Shown: positions 1-14,296, counted from the stretch's first letter. The stretch: 64,000 bases of DNA from Chaetorhynchus papuensis (GCA_013396525.1 VWYX01000409.1:248001-312000), one strand, 5' to 3'. Translations and numbers: made by a program. The notes: a model not told the origin generated them from the sequence alone.

Positions 1-2934
1 GTGTTTTCTTTCTTTCCTCATTGCCTCTCTTACAATGTGCATCTACATTTTTCTGATGAAATTGTAACTCTCTGCTCTTTCAGAAGAGGATACATAACAA
101 AATGATGGAATTGGGTACTTATTGTGATTATAGCTACTCAGTTAATTCTTTTGCTTTTTTTCTTTCATGAAAAGCCCTTGGTATTATCTCCAGTCCAGAA
201 TATGGTTTCATAAATATTGATGACTGCAGTTATTCTGAGGATAATATTTTTTTTCCCACCTATTTATTGAAACAGAAACATATCCTTGTTTGCTCCCTAA
301 AGAATGGCATAGAGGTATTCTAGATCATATGGTTTTAAGGAAGTAAGAATTACTTGAAATTTCAAAACTTCAGAGTCTGAAAATTAACAGTCCTATGATG
401 GATTTATTTTCCTGAGTAGATAACCTGTCTTTGTAATGGCCCTTAATTTATGCCACTTACTTATACCTGTTAATTATTTTGTAAATATGTCAGTGACAGT
501 GGGTATGAATATATGCTATTTTCCTCAGATTAAACAGCTTTGAATATTCTGTGTTTGTGAGCTAATATCTTTGTTATTATAGCTTGAAAATTAGTTAAGT
601 GTAGTTAACAAATTCAGGATGTCAATTTTTGCATCTTGCATTGAGTTTTGTCTCATAAAAATTAGTTGGCTGAGTGCAGATATTAAATAATTCCTCAAAA
701 TGTCATCAATAATTACTGCTGCATATGGGGATCCTTTAGGGACGTTCGTACATGAAATAGTGTTTTTCATAAAAGTATGTCATAAATAAATAATTGCACT
801 AACAGCAAGTCCGTATGAAGAAATATCAATCATGGTCAGTGTTATTGCAGCCTGTTGTGTTCACGCAAGTGGCAGAAGTGCCTTACAAATGCTGATTAAG
901 CTGGGGAAAAAAAAAAAATCTAATAGGAACTCACAAAGCTGAATGTCACTGCAGCCATGTTTATGTGGGCTTTTGATTGAATCTTGCCCGCTGAGTGCTG
1001 CAGGTGAAGCGAGGGTGGCTTCCACCTGTAAAGTTATAGTGATGCTTAATGAATACATTGGTATTTTAGTCACTGGAGGTCCAATAAATTTCACAGTGTG
1101 TTTATCTGCTCTTTATAAAGAAGAGCCTCCAGGTGTCTCCATGTTGTAGGCCTTGCAAAACAGTCACTGGAGGGGGTGCTCTTTAAAGAAATGCAAAATA
1201 TTCAAGGGTGGGTTTAAATATATTTTTAATTTCATAGTCTTCTTTTTCTATACATAAATTTTGTTTTCCTTCTTGTGGATAGTTAAAATATCGGATTCAG
1301 CAAATTTTATTTTCCCAAATGCAACATCTTATTTTAGCCACTATAGAGTTAGAGAGATCCCTCATACAATACATGTTCCCCTATGCTACAAATAATATTT
1401 TTGAATAGAAAGCATTCTTCAACCTGCTGCCACTGTAAGTGGTATAGTTGGCTTCAGCTTCCAGTGAATCTGATTTTTGTCAGGCACGAGTAAAGGAATA
1501 GCCCTTTGTCTCCTGTTCTAACCATTTTATTCCCTGTGCATATCTGATGGACATGTACAGACAGGCTGGCAACAGATTTGTTATCTACAGGCCAGCAGAA
1601 AAATTAAATAATGCAGGTAGGCGTCTAAAGAGGAGTGAGTATACAATAAAAGACTGGCAAGCCCTTAAAAAAGAGCTGAAGGAAAAGGGGACCTCTTTGA
1701 TAATCCTGAGCTTTGTTGGCTTACTTTTTCTTTTTTTGATAGAACAAATATTTAAATTTAAAAATCCGTATAAAATGTTTTGTATTGCTAGAACAAGTGT
1801 AGTTTTTTTAGTTTTCTCCCTCTTATGTGCTACTTGGAAAATATATTAAGGTTTATTCATGCATTTATTGATATTTAATCTCTGGGCTAGCTGTGCAGTA
1901 AAGGAAATATGACCAACAAAATGGGGATGTGCTTATATTAAACAGTTGTTTATCCTGGGACTTTTATCTGATCTAATGGTGCATCTGTGTAGCTGTTTGC
2001 AAGGAGGTGCTTCCTCTGCCTCCTAACTTGAAAGGAGGCTAATCTGTCCTTGGAATGTTGTACTTATCTGTGGTGATTATTGCAGAAATTTATTATGTTA
2101 TTTCTTAGCTAACGCAACACTTTTTTTTTCAAATAATAGCTGGTTAAAGCACTCTTACAGGAAACAATTTGTTATGTAAAACAGAACATCTACAGAAGTA
2201 AAACATAAACTTGTTTCCTGAGTTTCTCCCAGTTTCTACTCAATATTCCTTTTTTCAAGCAGAGGGGAAAATAAAAAAAGGTAAAATAGTACATGAAGAG
2301 ACGCCAAAGGATTTCAATAAAGAAATGGCAGATGAGTATCAGAGATGAACTTGGTTTTGATAACTGCTTTTGATAATTTTGTAGCTGCAGCCCAACTAAG
2401 CAAAAGCATGCTAGCTGTGTATTTTAGGCTTAACACATTGGTCAGGTGAACTTAGAAAATATGGAATCACCATCACTTACACTTGTATTTGTTATTTTTG
2501 CATGATTTCTCAGAAGCCTTGAGAACATCATGAGCCCTCTTCAGTAAGTTAATTTGTACAATGTGTCCAAATCACTTCAGTAACACACAGGAAAAGTCAC
2601 ATTTGGACATATGATTGGTGTTTTCATGCTTTGATACTGCCCCTGGCTTCCTCTGTTAAGAGCTGAAGACATAGTCAGGAAGCTAAGTAAGAACTGTGTG
2701 GAAATTGATTTCATGTTGTTCTTGCTCACCCTTATCCTCCCAAGAAGAATAATGAGAAAACTTTGACTCAGGAGAGGCTTACACTTCTCACAAACACAGG
2801 TAGGGGCAGAGCTGCTGGAGCCTGAAGGGAGCTCCCAGACATTGTTCAATCTAACTTGAGTCAAGGATTTCATTAAGGGGTTTTTTTAAACTCTCATTTG
2901 TTTGGTCACTATTGAATCTGAATGCTATTGGGTC

Positions 2935-2954
2935 TTTTTTTTTTTTTTTTTTTT
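2935..2954. repeat. Poly-T run (T20)
   Basis: Uninterrupted T homopolymer of 20 bases in non-coding DNA. No retroelement body was recognised next to it. Confidence 0.95.
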
Positions 2955-3689
2955 CCTAATCCATTTACCAGCATAGCCTCAGCCATATTTATCCTGCTTA
3001 TTTTATCTCCCCTCTTCTTGTGTTCTTCTCAGCTTTGCTTTGTAGCAGTCCTCTGCTGTTTCCCACTCTTCTTTTTCTCGGAAATAGGTTTCTCATTACC
3101 ACAGTCTTACATTCTGTTCCTTTTTTTTTGTAAAGAAACATGTGCTGAGGGCCTACACAACTTTCTTGCTGACTTGGTTCTCTCGTGCAGCAGCTTAACA
3201 ATTCTCTGGACAAGGATTTTGTGCCCCAATGTTTGGATAGTGCTCATTGTAGTAAGATTTGTAACCCTCATGAGATCCTTGCTCTCTGCTGTTTTGCACA
3301 TGGAAGTGAGCATTCAAACTCCAGTTTACAGCCCACCCATTTGTTGCTGTTTTAAAGATAATTAAGCCTATTTTAACTGACCACTTCAGCTGCATGCGTG
3401 CTTTTGTTGCAGTTTGATGTTGAGACCACACAACAGGCATTTTTGTAAGTTCTCTCTTCTTTACTATAAATTGGTATTGAACGGTGGGGTCCTCAGAGTC
3501 TTTAAAAAAAAAAAATTAAAAATCTGTAATTCAATACCAGAAGTATATTTGAGGAAGCATCCACGTCACCTACAGATAAGCACAAGTTTTAAGAGATCCT
3601 TTAATAGACTGAGAGACAGGTTCTTCTAAAGAGCAAGCTGGAGAGGAAGCCTAAACTAAGACTCTGTTTGTCCACTAATTAAGACACCT

Positions 3690-3814
3690 TTGGTTTGGGG
3701 TTTTTTGTGGTTTTTTTGTGTTGTTTTGTTTTGTTGGGGTTTTTTTTCTTTTTTCGGGTTGTTTTTTTTTTTTGTGGCTTTTGTTTGTGTTTTGGTGGGG
3801 TTTTTTGTGTTTTG
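3690..3814. repeat. T/G-rich low-complexity tract
   Basis: Roughly 125 nt made almost only of T and G in short G-then-T-run units (GGTTTTTTGTGG style), irregular rather than a fixed period. Open frames across it on both strands are composition artefacts. Confidence 0.9.
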
Positions 3815-4376
3815 AAAGTCAAGCGTCTCAGTGAGGCGGCTGAGTTTGAGTGCCGTACACGCACAACGCTCCCCTTTCCACATCTTTCCGTCCTACTCCC
3901 CTAAAAGGTTCCAAGCCTGGCACCTCATTCTAGAGCAGTCAGAGTTACACTGGATGAGGATGAGGAAGAAGCAGGACAAGGGTGAAGAACAAGCATAAAG
4001 ACACACGGGGTGTGCTCAGTGCTGGAAGTCTGTCTTTACAGCCAACAGTGCAGTTCCCCAATCTGCAAAGAAAATAAGCAGATTCATCTTGCATCGATTT
4101 CTACAGTCAGGCGACTTTCCTGTCAGGTTCCAATATATTCCAGGTGCTTAATCAATATCACTGTTAAACTGCCACCCATAACCATTTGCGGGGCTATTTT
4201 TCTTTGATTTCCTGACTTACTCACACAATGCCATATGTGTCTTAGCGGATTAAAAAATTGGAAGAATACATGTGTAGATGTTTTTGATGAATAGGATCTT
4301 TAGTAGAAATTTAATAACCTCAAAGGTAATATATTGATCTTGTTCTTGCTCTTATAAATTCCTTTACAACTACGTG

Positions 4377-4428
4377 GGTTTTTTGATTGGTTTTTTTTTT
4401 TTTGGTTTTGGTTTGGTTTTCTTTTTAG
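4377..4428. repeat. T/G-rich low-complexity tract
   Basis: Runs of T separated by GG (GGTTTTGGTTTGGTTTT style). It is the same kind of tract as at 3690 but shorter. Confidence 0.85.
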
Positions 4429-5857
4429 TTGCAATTACATGGGAAGACAAACACAGTCTTACTACCTGTAATCTAGCATGTGAAATGATGCCATACACAG
4501 TTTTCAGCCCTGAAGGTCAGGAAGTTGAAAAATTTATCAGTGGGAAAATTATTAGGAAATTTATTAGGGAGAGAGAACATGCCAGAAAGGTGTATTTTTA
4601 GAGAGAAATTGAGAAACAGGGAGAGAATTCATGACATTTTCAGTACCACAGACCTTGTGAAGTGTCTGTGGGAATTAAGTACATTGATGAATTTTAGTAA
4701 AAGCATTGACAGCAACACTAAGAAATACTTCAGTAGTCTGGGTCACATTATAGTGTGGAAGCATTTGATGATGAGCATAGCATCCTATAAAATTGCTAAT
4801 AAAAGGCACTGTTAAGCAATGCTGTGTTCTGGGCTGCTGCTGCTAGTCCTGATGTGGCATGAGAGGGGTCTCTGGGTGTATCTGAGGTGGTCTGGCTGGA
4901 TCAAGTCAGCCTTTGAACCAGTGGAGGGTACATTCTGTGGTGAAAGTATAACCTTTTCTCTGTTTTTACTGCTACAGCAGGGGGAGTAGGTAAACTTTGC
5001 TGGAGTTTGCTTTGTTTGTTATTTGCACCATGGAATGTGACTGTTTCAGGCCTCTGTAGCTGTAGAGCTTTCCTGACTAAGTCTTACCATCTTTCTAGCA
5101 GAATTCTCTATTGCCAATGCCCAAAATTGCTTGTTAGCACCCTTTTCTACTTGGCTACTCTGAGGAGCAGATTGATGGTAGAGGTACTGCAAGCCTGTTC
5201 AGTCTCTTGGGTCTTCAGATTGCCAGTCTCCTGGGTTTTAGATGCCTCAGTGTTTGCTTAGTACTGTAAATCACCCTTAACATAAACTAGTTTGCAATTT
5301 CGTATAAAATGAATAAGCAATTTAAAAGTTCTAACGATGGAGAACATAGTTACAATTTAATGGAGCTAATACTGTTCTTATCTCTTTCTAATCTACTGAA
5401 ACTGTTCATCATCTGTCTAATAACCTGTTTGTAATGCAAGGGAAAAGGCTGCTGCTTATAAAAATGCTTAATTTGCAACCAGAGGGGGAAAAATTCCTTT
5501 TTTATGCAACCCCACTTGAGGTTCTATGCCTTTTCAAATCTTAATTCCATCAAGAAAAATATCTTTAAATCCTAATATAATTCGGGAATGGCTTTATTTT
5601 TTTTCCCCTTGAAGTGTTCACAAATCACGACAATTAGTAAATAATAGAAGGACTGTAATTGTACAGGGAGATAAAGTATTCTTTTTCTACTGCCATCAGA
5701 AGTCCTTTTAGTGTTCCAATGTACCCAGTAGATCATTTGTTAATAGAAGACCCAAGCTGAAGTTGAGAAGTGGAGAGTTGAAGATGAGCCCATTGCATGT
5801 AAAATGGGAGTGTCTCCATTTAAAATCCTTGAAGAAACTGAAATTCTTTGAGTTCCT

Positions 5858-5910
5858 CTGGCGCCCTGTCCCAGTGTTCAACCACCCTCGTGGAGAAAGT
5901 TTCCCATCTG
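5858..5910 (-). repeat. CR1 LINE fragment (short, old)
   Basis: The stretch CGCCCTGTCCCAGTGTTCAA followed by CCACCCTCGTGGAGAAAG resembles the reverse complement of the CR1 3' region (the 'CCTGTTCCAGTG...CACCCTC...AAG' segment). It is short and diverged, and no 3' end is visible. Confidence 0.5.
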
Positions 5911-6461
5911 CTGCAAGAACAGCCCATGATGGTGACATTTTCTGAGGTGAGGATTGCCTGGAGTACCCAGCTCTTCTCTCACCCATGAGAGCACATGTGT
6001 AAAATTTATTGAAGAGAACCAGCCAGCAGTGATGGTTCCAATGTTCTCAGCCAGTGAGCAACTTCTTAGCCCTGGGTGTTACTGTGCCAGGCTTGAATTT
6101 GGCACGTCCGCAGTCACACTTAGTGCAAAAGGGAAATAATGCTTAGATTTTAGAAAGGGTTATAAAACTCAGGTGACGATTAATGGGTGACGGAGTTTTC
6201 TGACGAGCAGCACAGCCTGAATATTCTACCACACTCTTCTGACTGCACACTGATTATATTTTTACAGCCCTCACAGCCTTTGGAGCAGCAAGAGTGAAAA
6301 CTCTGAGCTAACCCCACTTTTATTTCCTGGTCCTTTTCCTTTCATTGATGGTAAATTCATGTTACTTTTTTTCCATGTCTACAAACTGATTTAATAAAAG
6401 ATTTTTCCTCTACCTACAAAGCAGAGGACGTTCCTCTTGCATTGTAACAGGAACTTCATCA

Positions 6462-6530
6462 GGCACAGAACAGTTCAAGTTGGGATAGACCTCAGGAGTC
6501 ATCTGGTCTAACTCCTGGTCAAAACACATT
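6462..6530 (-). repeat. CR1 LINE 3'-end fragment (old)
   Basis: CACAGAACAGTTCAAGTTGG, then GACCTCAGGAGTCATCTGGT and CTAACTCC, match the reverse-complemented CR1 3' terminus ('...GGTTGGAAGGGACCTC...TCATCTAGTCCAACCCC'). The match is diverged. Confidence 0.55.
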
Positions 6531-7030
6531 CAGTTGTGCAGGTGTTGTCAGAGATATATGAAAGTAGACACTAAAAATAAGTGTCTATATGTTTTTATTC
6601 TACATTTGAAATAAAAATAATTTACAATCCCTAGAATAAAATGAAATAATCAGCTGCTGTATCAGAAAATGCTTTCACCAAGCTCCTGAATTTCGGTCAG
6701 GTGAATGGAGTGAACAAAGCTGTGAATCTGGGTATCTGCTGAAAACCGTCTTCTGTAATCATAGATTTGTTAATAATGCTGAAGGTCACTCTTAAGCCCA
6801 AATGGATAGGATAACTATTAGTCTGTTAGAACTAAATCTATCATTATTGCTTCCAGCAATAAGAAGGAGGGAGGATTTTCAATTTTTTATGGTTGTTATT
6901 GTAGCTAACTGGTTCTAATTTATGAGTGAAAACCAGAAAGAACTTTTTCAGAAAAGCTCTCGTTTTAGTTTTCTACTTTTGTCCTGTTTCTATAGTTGAG
7001 TTGAAAATTCCTCAGGAAGAAGGTGAGTTC

Positions 7031-7084
7031 TTGTGTTTTTATTTTGACTTTGGGTTTGGTTTGTTTGGTTTTTTTGGGTTTTTT
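7031..7084. repeat. T/G-rich low-complexity tract
   Basis: TTTGGGTTTGGTTTGTTTGG followed by T runs with GGG interruptions. No A or C is present in its core. Confidence 0.85.
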
Positions 7085-7393
7085 ACTATATGAACTCTGA
7101 ATACAGATATAGCTTATGGAGTACAGAAACTGCAGACTGAGTAGCTCAGGCCCATTATGCTGAGGTGGCTGCAGATGGCAACTTCTGAAAGCCTTGGGGG
7201 CATGGGAGAATATTGAATCTGACTTGAAATGCATTTACTCAGGCCCTTGTTATAGGGGTTCTGCAACCTGTTTGTTGTCAGTGGTGCTCCTGTCACTTGT
7301 TTGTGAGGGCAGACAGTGCCAGAGGTTGGGGAAGCACATGGCCTTGCTCTCAGAGTGAGCAGCTTTCTCCTGGCTGCTGTGTGCAGTAATTGG

Positions 7394-7412
7394 AAAAAAA
7401 AAAAAAAAAAAA
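7394..7412. repeat. Poly-A run (A19)
   Basis: Uninterrupted A homopolymer of 19 bases. The flanking sequence is not a recognised retrocopy. Confidence 0.95.
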
Positions 7413-8745
7413 GGCAGCAATGTGCCTGTTCTGAGCAGCCTCGCTGACGAATTCCAGTGGCATCTCAGGAGTCAGGGATTTTCAGCTTTGACTCCTTAAT
7501 GATGAATGTCTTACCAGTGGTGATGAGGGATGAATCAATAATGCAGCCACCTGGATTTCAGGTGTGGGTCAGCTGCCAGTGCGTTACAGTTCTTTGCAGG
7601 CTGTCCTTGGAATTATTGCATTGCCAAGTATGAAAATTCCCATCAGGAAGTGTGACATGGACTTCACCTACTTTATTGGCTCCGAGTTGTTTCACTCACT
7701 ATTTCCTTTAGGAGTGGCGTTTGCCATTTTTGGGAATGTATACTTCTAGGGCTTAGTGGTTACAAGCAATATTGTTCTACTGCTTTTGCTATTTTAATTT
7801 TGTTGTGTATATACATGAAAATAGGTGCCTAAAAGTGATCAGGATTTGACAGTGTATTTTTTGGATAAAACTCTGAAGTTCTCCAGTTGTTTATGACTAA
7901 GTACAAGAGGCTAATAACTTTGTGGTTTTTTCTTGTCTTTGTAATAGACTTACTGTGGAGTGTCATGAGATGTGTTGTCTGGAGTCATTATTTTTTGTGC
8001 TAAATACAATGAAAGGACAGTCTAATTATGTACAATTTTATGTCTTCCCACATATGTCTTCTTCCTTCCGCTTTTCCTCCTTTTTACCGTTTTTGCTAGA
8101 TAAATAGCTCTTATTCATGTTTTCTAAATGTTTAGTTTATTGAAGTGTTTTAGCACAGAGGAAGATGTAGAAATATTACAGCAGGAAATAATGCATACTT
8201 GTTACGCTGCCTGTGCCCAATAATATTTTAAAAAATGGAAACACATCCAATTCCATACTGAGTCAATCCATGGATTTCTGTAGTCTCACATGCTTCCCAT
8301 GGCAGTGGCTAATGGGTTACAGGGTGGCCAAATAAAATAGCTCAACTAAGAGTTTATATTTATGGGATGAAGAAAATTCTATTAGTAATAGTTCATGCTG
8401 GACTTGGGGCAGAGGGATTCTATTTTATACCCTGAAGCATGAGATTTAATTACTTTTACAATCATTGTCTTTGCTTACAAAGCTGCCACTGTTGTTTGTC
8501 ATCAGAAAATTATCCAACCCTTTTAAAAAAACAGCTTTAATATTTGTCTCAATGAACTTTCACAGCAGTTAACTCCATAAATTAATTAAACGCTGCCTTG
8601 GAAATTGGCTCCTTTTTGCTGTTGAAAGTTTAGCATGATTTCATAGAAGCAGATTTTTCCCACTCAGGGAATAAAGTTCAAAAGAAATTGGATAGTTTAA
8701 CTATGCCCTTCATTATTTTATTATACTTTTTTCCCAGCTGATAAA

Positions 8746-8761
8746 TTAATTGACCAATTAA
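8746..8761. promoter_or_regulatory. Candidate homeodomain-type inverted site in an AT-rich conserved-looking block
   Basis: TTAATTG-AC-CAATTAA is a perfect inverted repeat with 7-bp arms carrying TAAT cores, followed directly by ATGCATTAA. A second AATTAATTAAA site lies near 8579-8590. Such clustered TAAT sites are common in conserved neural enhancers, and CADM2 is a neural gene. Only the motif is seen; enhancer function is inference, and conservation could not be tested here. Confidence 0.25.
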
Positions 8762-11700
8762 ATGCATTAACTGGGCTTCATCTTCCCATACCCCTCCCCC
8801 CCCAGCCCCTCACCTTCTTTTTGGACCATTTCAGTCCAAATTAAATATGCAAAAAGTCTATAAATTATAGTAATCTTGTGATCTGTCTTAAGCTGCTGTA
8901 TTACTCATACCATATTTATGATCTTTCAAAAGTATGTTCTTCTAAAGCTAAAAGTTGAAAGTTAACCTTCAATCAAATTCAGCAAATTCACTGAGTTAAT
9001 TAACATCATCTTAAACGTCTCCTGTTTGCGGATGCTGAAAGTTTCAAGTTGTGTGCTATTTTTGTTTGTTTTTCTCATGTTGGCATCAATTTCTATTTAT
9101 GAGGGAAGGTGTAGATTACATCTGATAGCTGTTCAGTGTTCCTGATATTAACTGTAATGCATGGTATAAAATATTTTCAGATTAAAGATGTGAGGAGAGG
9201 TTAGTATGGGTTTTTGTTAGAATGAAGCACATCTCATTTATAGTTAAGTACAATGAAGGAATTTAGGTGCTGATTAAATCCACAAAGAAAACTGAAGCCA
9301 CAACAGAAATTGGTTTCGGCTACATCAGTTCTTTCAATAAACTCTCCACGTAGTTCAAAATGTACTGGCATAAAAGAGGAGGGGGAGTCACAAGTGCTTG
9401 GGGGTTGGACAGAGGAAAGGAACATTCACTCAGATTTATGGTCACTTAATTCAGAATGGTCCCAGTATAAAAAGGCTTAATGTTAAAAAAATGTATGATG
9501 TCAAGATGATTATCTTCTGCTATTTAATTCTCCTTATTACTACTATGCCTTTATGTCTTTAATGTCTTCTCCAGTGCTTTGAGCTTCATGTTTTTAAATT
9601 ACCTGGGATTATTGTTAATATAGATTTTCATGGAATTTTGATGACTGTGCACTCAGCGTGGCACTAAGCTTGAAGAGGACCTTCATCTGTCTTTCTTACA
9701 TATAATTAAATATGTATAAAAGACCCTGTGTTCCTCCACAGCAGGTGCTTTAACCCTTCCAAAAATCTCATAACAAAGAGTTTTCTACAGTTGAATGAAC
9801 CACGCAGCTTTAAGAAACTTAATTCCCTGATAAAACTACATGCCACTTCTCAATAACTCCATCCCTGAATTTTAGGGTGGGAGTATGAAACGGCATGTGG
9901 CGTTTTGGGGAGTAAAACCATGGCATTGACAGCCAGTGATCACCTTCCTGGAGGTTCCCTTTGAGCTGAACTGGTTTCCAGCATAACTGATGTGAGCAAC
10001 AGCTCAGCCACGTGTGATGCCTGTCAGGAGACAGACAATCTCGGGGCTGCTTGCTCAGATTCTGAGAGATTCCATTTCATTGTTTTTCTTCAATCACCTT
10101 TGTTTGCTGTGACAGTGTTGGTTGTATGTTGATTCCCAGATCTCATTGTGTGAGTCATCACTTCGTCTGGGTAGTAAGTCTTTGAGGAAATTGGGTTTAT
10201 TTGTCATGAATATTCTCTCTGATAACATTTCTCGGTTAATTTATTTTTATCAGTGGTCTATAATGCGCAGTGATCATCCATCTTGGCCGCTAAGCATATA
10301 ATATGTGCATGTGACTACTGATAATTGCAGCATTACAGGGTGCTGAAAAATGCAATTTCACCTAGCCAAGGTTGATATCAGATTATATGGGTTACTCTAG
10401 GGCTATTTCCTTTTTTCCATTTATTTTTCCTAAATCACTGTTATTTTTCTTCCAGTAATGTAATGGTATAATTATTGCTTGATTCATAGCTTACTAAAGT
10501 CAATAGAGATATCTTTGTCGTATTCAGTGGGTATTAGACTTTTTTAGCCTGCATTTTCATCTTACATGCATACTTTTTGTTAAAATACTTTTTCATTTGT
10601 TCATACTGCACAGGCCCAAATGTTTTCCTTCTTACCCTTTCTCTTTGAATGTCAGATTAGAGTTCTGATTGAAAACCATATGAAGTCAATTGAAAGACTG
10701 GTTGTTTTCTTTTGCTTAGAGGACAAAACAAAGAGGAATAGAAAACTTCCGTCAGTAAAGGAAACAAAATGCTAGAATCATAGAAGGAAAACATATGTTG
10801 ACTAAAAATGTTAGTTTTTAACAAATAAATGTATATATTCTTATGGTTCATTGTAGAGGGATTTGTTCATTGCCTCCAACAAATTTTCTGATCAACTGTC
10901 ATTGAGATGTGCTTTATTTGTGTGTTACATATTTCAGCTTATGTTGAGGAGTTCTTGGTAGTGAAAATATCTCTGGAATTGTTTGCCATATGATGAAATA
11001 TGGAAGGTCATGCAATGTTGCCTCTGTGCAAATGATATTTCTGTTCCTAGTTCCTGTATTAGAAATGCAGAATAAAAAAATACTGAGTCTGATATGGATT
11101 TAGCAGTTTCATGTTTGCCAGAACTTGTTTTAGAGCCCAAATATTTATACTTGTGTTACTTTCTGGTTGACAGCTTCTCACAAAACTGATACCAGCATTT
11201 TATCTTGAGTGACATTTTTTTTGTCAGCCTTCTTTTTGTTTCTTTGAAGGGAATCTAATTTGGAATTGCAGTTTTAAACAATATTCAGCTTAGAGGACTT
11301 GTTTCTCAGTGTTGCTTGGTAGAAAATGTGCTGACTGTAGAAGCTGTTTTGTTTTCTTCTTGAAACTATTGTTATGAACTCAATCTTGTCAAAATAATGG
11401 TTAACCAAAGAAAATAGCATGGTAATCTCTGGTTTTTGTATATGTACTTCAGTTATGGGTTAAAGCAGACAGAGAAGGAAGGTGGAATAAAATAGTTTTT
11501 AGCTAATGTTTGTGTAGGTTTCAGAAACTGTACTTTGAAGCTTGTTTTTTTCCATGTTACTCTTTTTATCCTAGAGGTACTTTTTTCCTTACTGGGAATC
11601 AGTACTAAAATATATGAGAATGCATTTCACTGTTAACGTGCTGCCTGACAGCTTAACCAAGTATTTATGTGGCTGTCCAGGGAGGCTTTGCAATCACCTG

Positions 11701-14230
11701 GTTCTGCCATGGGTGAGCTGCTGGCAGAACCAGAGGTGGGTGTTTTCAAGCTCACTTGGATATGCCACAGAGCACTGCAGCTTCATAGTGAAATGAGGGA
11801 GAAATTAGAAATATTTATCTTTCATGTGTTAACAGGCAGGGTGTCAGGGTGCTGTCTGCCCTGATCCTTTCCCTGACTTCAGAACAACATCATCGAACTC
11901 GTTTTAGGTGTTTAGTTTTCTTCAATCAGTTCTTAGGCAGACCTGCTGCACGTATTCAGAACATCAATGTTTGTTGTTCACCTTATTATTATTTGCCTGT
12001 TTTCAGAACATCACTTGCCAGTTGTACTAAGGTGATCATCAAAAACTAAACTGTACAAAAGAATATTTCTACAAGTGTAATTTTAGCTGTAAAGATTCCT
12101 GGTTAACTAGAAAGATGTAAGGCTGGGATTTGCCCGAATGACACAGTCTCACTCTCCTCTTTTAAAAAGGAAACAAAACAAGTAACAAAAACTTTAAACA
12201 GTTAATTTTTGTTGTATGCAGAGCAAGTTATGGCACTACAGTATTTGCTTTGCCTATTTTACTGTTACATGTAAAATTTGATCATGTGCTTCACAAAGTT
12301 CAGTTTTATAACACCGTTAATAAATTATTCAGTCATTCTAGTTAAACTTGCAGTCAGACACTATTTTTGCCTTGCCAGTGGTACTGGCTGTAATCATTTG
12401 ATATTCTGTGCTCTTTCCATGCTTTCCCAATTGTAATCATATGTTTAAATTATAAAATAGTAAAAACAACAAGAGAATTTGCTGAAGGAAGTCTTAATGA
12501 ATATGAATAGAAATATCAGAAGGTAGCACCTTTTCTGGTGCTAAAGAATTTTTTTCATTCAAATGATATATTGGTCTTGTGACAAGACAGCATTTGTTTT
12601 ATTTTAAAAGTGATGAAGGAATGGGAAAGTTAGCTTTTGCCATGGTAAAAGCATAACTAAACATCTCTGAAATGCAGCTGGACAAAATAATATTGTAAAA
12701 GTTCATTTTTTGACACTCTTGGAGCTCATCAATCCAAAGTATTGTTTTCCTTTATTTAAATAATTCTAACATACAGGTTCTTTGCCACTGTTTAGTTGTA
12801 AATCTAATAATATGATTGAAATTGCTCGATAATCTTCTGTCTCAAGCTTTTCTTCATTTCTGATTCATTGTGTCTATTATTAAACCCAGCTGTTGATGTT
12901 TTTGAACAAACTGATTTCTGAATTAACTCTGCATTGTGTTCTGTAATAACGCCACTTCTGAATTATCATGGGCTGCTCCCAATTTACTTTTAGATAATTA
13001 AAGGCTGTCTTTATTTCTATCCAAGTTGCCTGTTTTATTTCCCAGAACACAAGGATGTTATTTCATTCATGCTGCTCTAGGGGGTCTGAAGTTGATAATC
13101 ATTTTTCTACATCTGCCCTCATCAGTGTCATCTTCCAATATCTGATGCTCCAGCATTTTTCCTTGGCATTACTCATTAGCATTCACAGAGCTGGTGCTGT
13201 GTTGTGCGAGGCTGCCACAAGCCATTCCCTATTGTTTTCCTGAGAAGTCTGTGGAGGAGCTGTGGAGTAGTCTTATTCCTAGAGTAAATTCCTCTTCTTT
13301 TTATTACCTTTTGTTCACAGAAACTCTTCCTTTCAAAATTAGTGATAACTTAAAATCATTCATTACCTCAATATTTAAGTAGGTTGTGTATGAATTAATA
13401 CGAGCATCATTGGGCTCTTTGTAGTGTGTCTCATGTAAGGTGCATATACTAATTACTAAATTAAATTTAAGGACTTTAAAATCAAGACCTCAGTATAATC
13501 TGTTTCGGATAACTGATTCACGTGCTTCTCATCTCTGCAAATAAAAATAATATATTTTTCTTAAAAAAAAAAAATCAGTCAAGTCAACCAAACACAAAAA
13601 ACTCCAACCAAGATGGACTTCAAATAAAAATACTGACCTGTGACATGTTTCAGTGTGAGGGCACACATAATATTTAACTTCCTTCTTCCATCAGAACACG
13701 TCATTGCTAAATACAATAGGAAAACTCTCTCAAAAAATTTTTAAAAAAGGGGAAAAAAGTAAAGGATTTACAGTAAACCCCCATGACAATTTAAAAGAAT
13801 TATCTTGTTTATCCTCGCTAAGGTTCATTTTAGGACATTCTAGGCTCTTAATAGTCTTTTTAAAATTAGTGTTGACCTCAATTTATGAGAGTTGTATATA
13901 TTTCCCCTTGGCAAGAGCAAGAATTTTAATCTCATCCCGCAGCTTTTTCCCTCGCTGACGTCAAATTCTTCTCCATTTGCTAATTGAGATCTTTGTGGAC
14001 TGGTTTCTTCCATTTATTATTCTTTTGAGGGTTTCTTGTGGTTCTTTTCAGTGTAATAGTAGACCTGAGCAATGGAGCTGGCAAACAGTGATCCTCACTT
14101 AGCTAATCAATAGGATTGATAAAGCAGGGTGTGAATTTGGTGTCCGTGGTGCACCTATTTGCCTAAAAATGTAGTGACAAGTTTTTCATGTTAGTGATGC
14201 CTTCACAGAGAAACTGCTTTTACCTACTTG

Positions 14231-14296
14231 ATTTTAAAGGTTGGGCTCGATGATCTCAGAGGTCCTTTCCCACCTAAATGGTTCTGTGGTTTCACA
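14231..14296 (+). repeat. CR1 LINE 3' terminus, sense orientation
   Basis: GGTTGGGCTCGATGATCTCA, then GAGGTCCTTTCCCACCTAAA and TGGTTCTGTGGTT match the last 60 or so bases of avian CR1, including a decayed copy of the terminal octamer repeat. 5' truncation is typical of CR1. Confidence 0.8.

Noticed and set aside
2922..3365. Plus-strand frame of 147 codons beginning in a T20 run
   Set aside because: Phe-rich by composition, with no ATG start and no domain.
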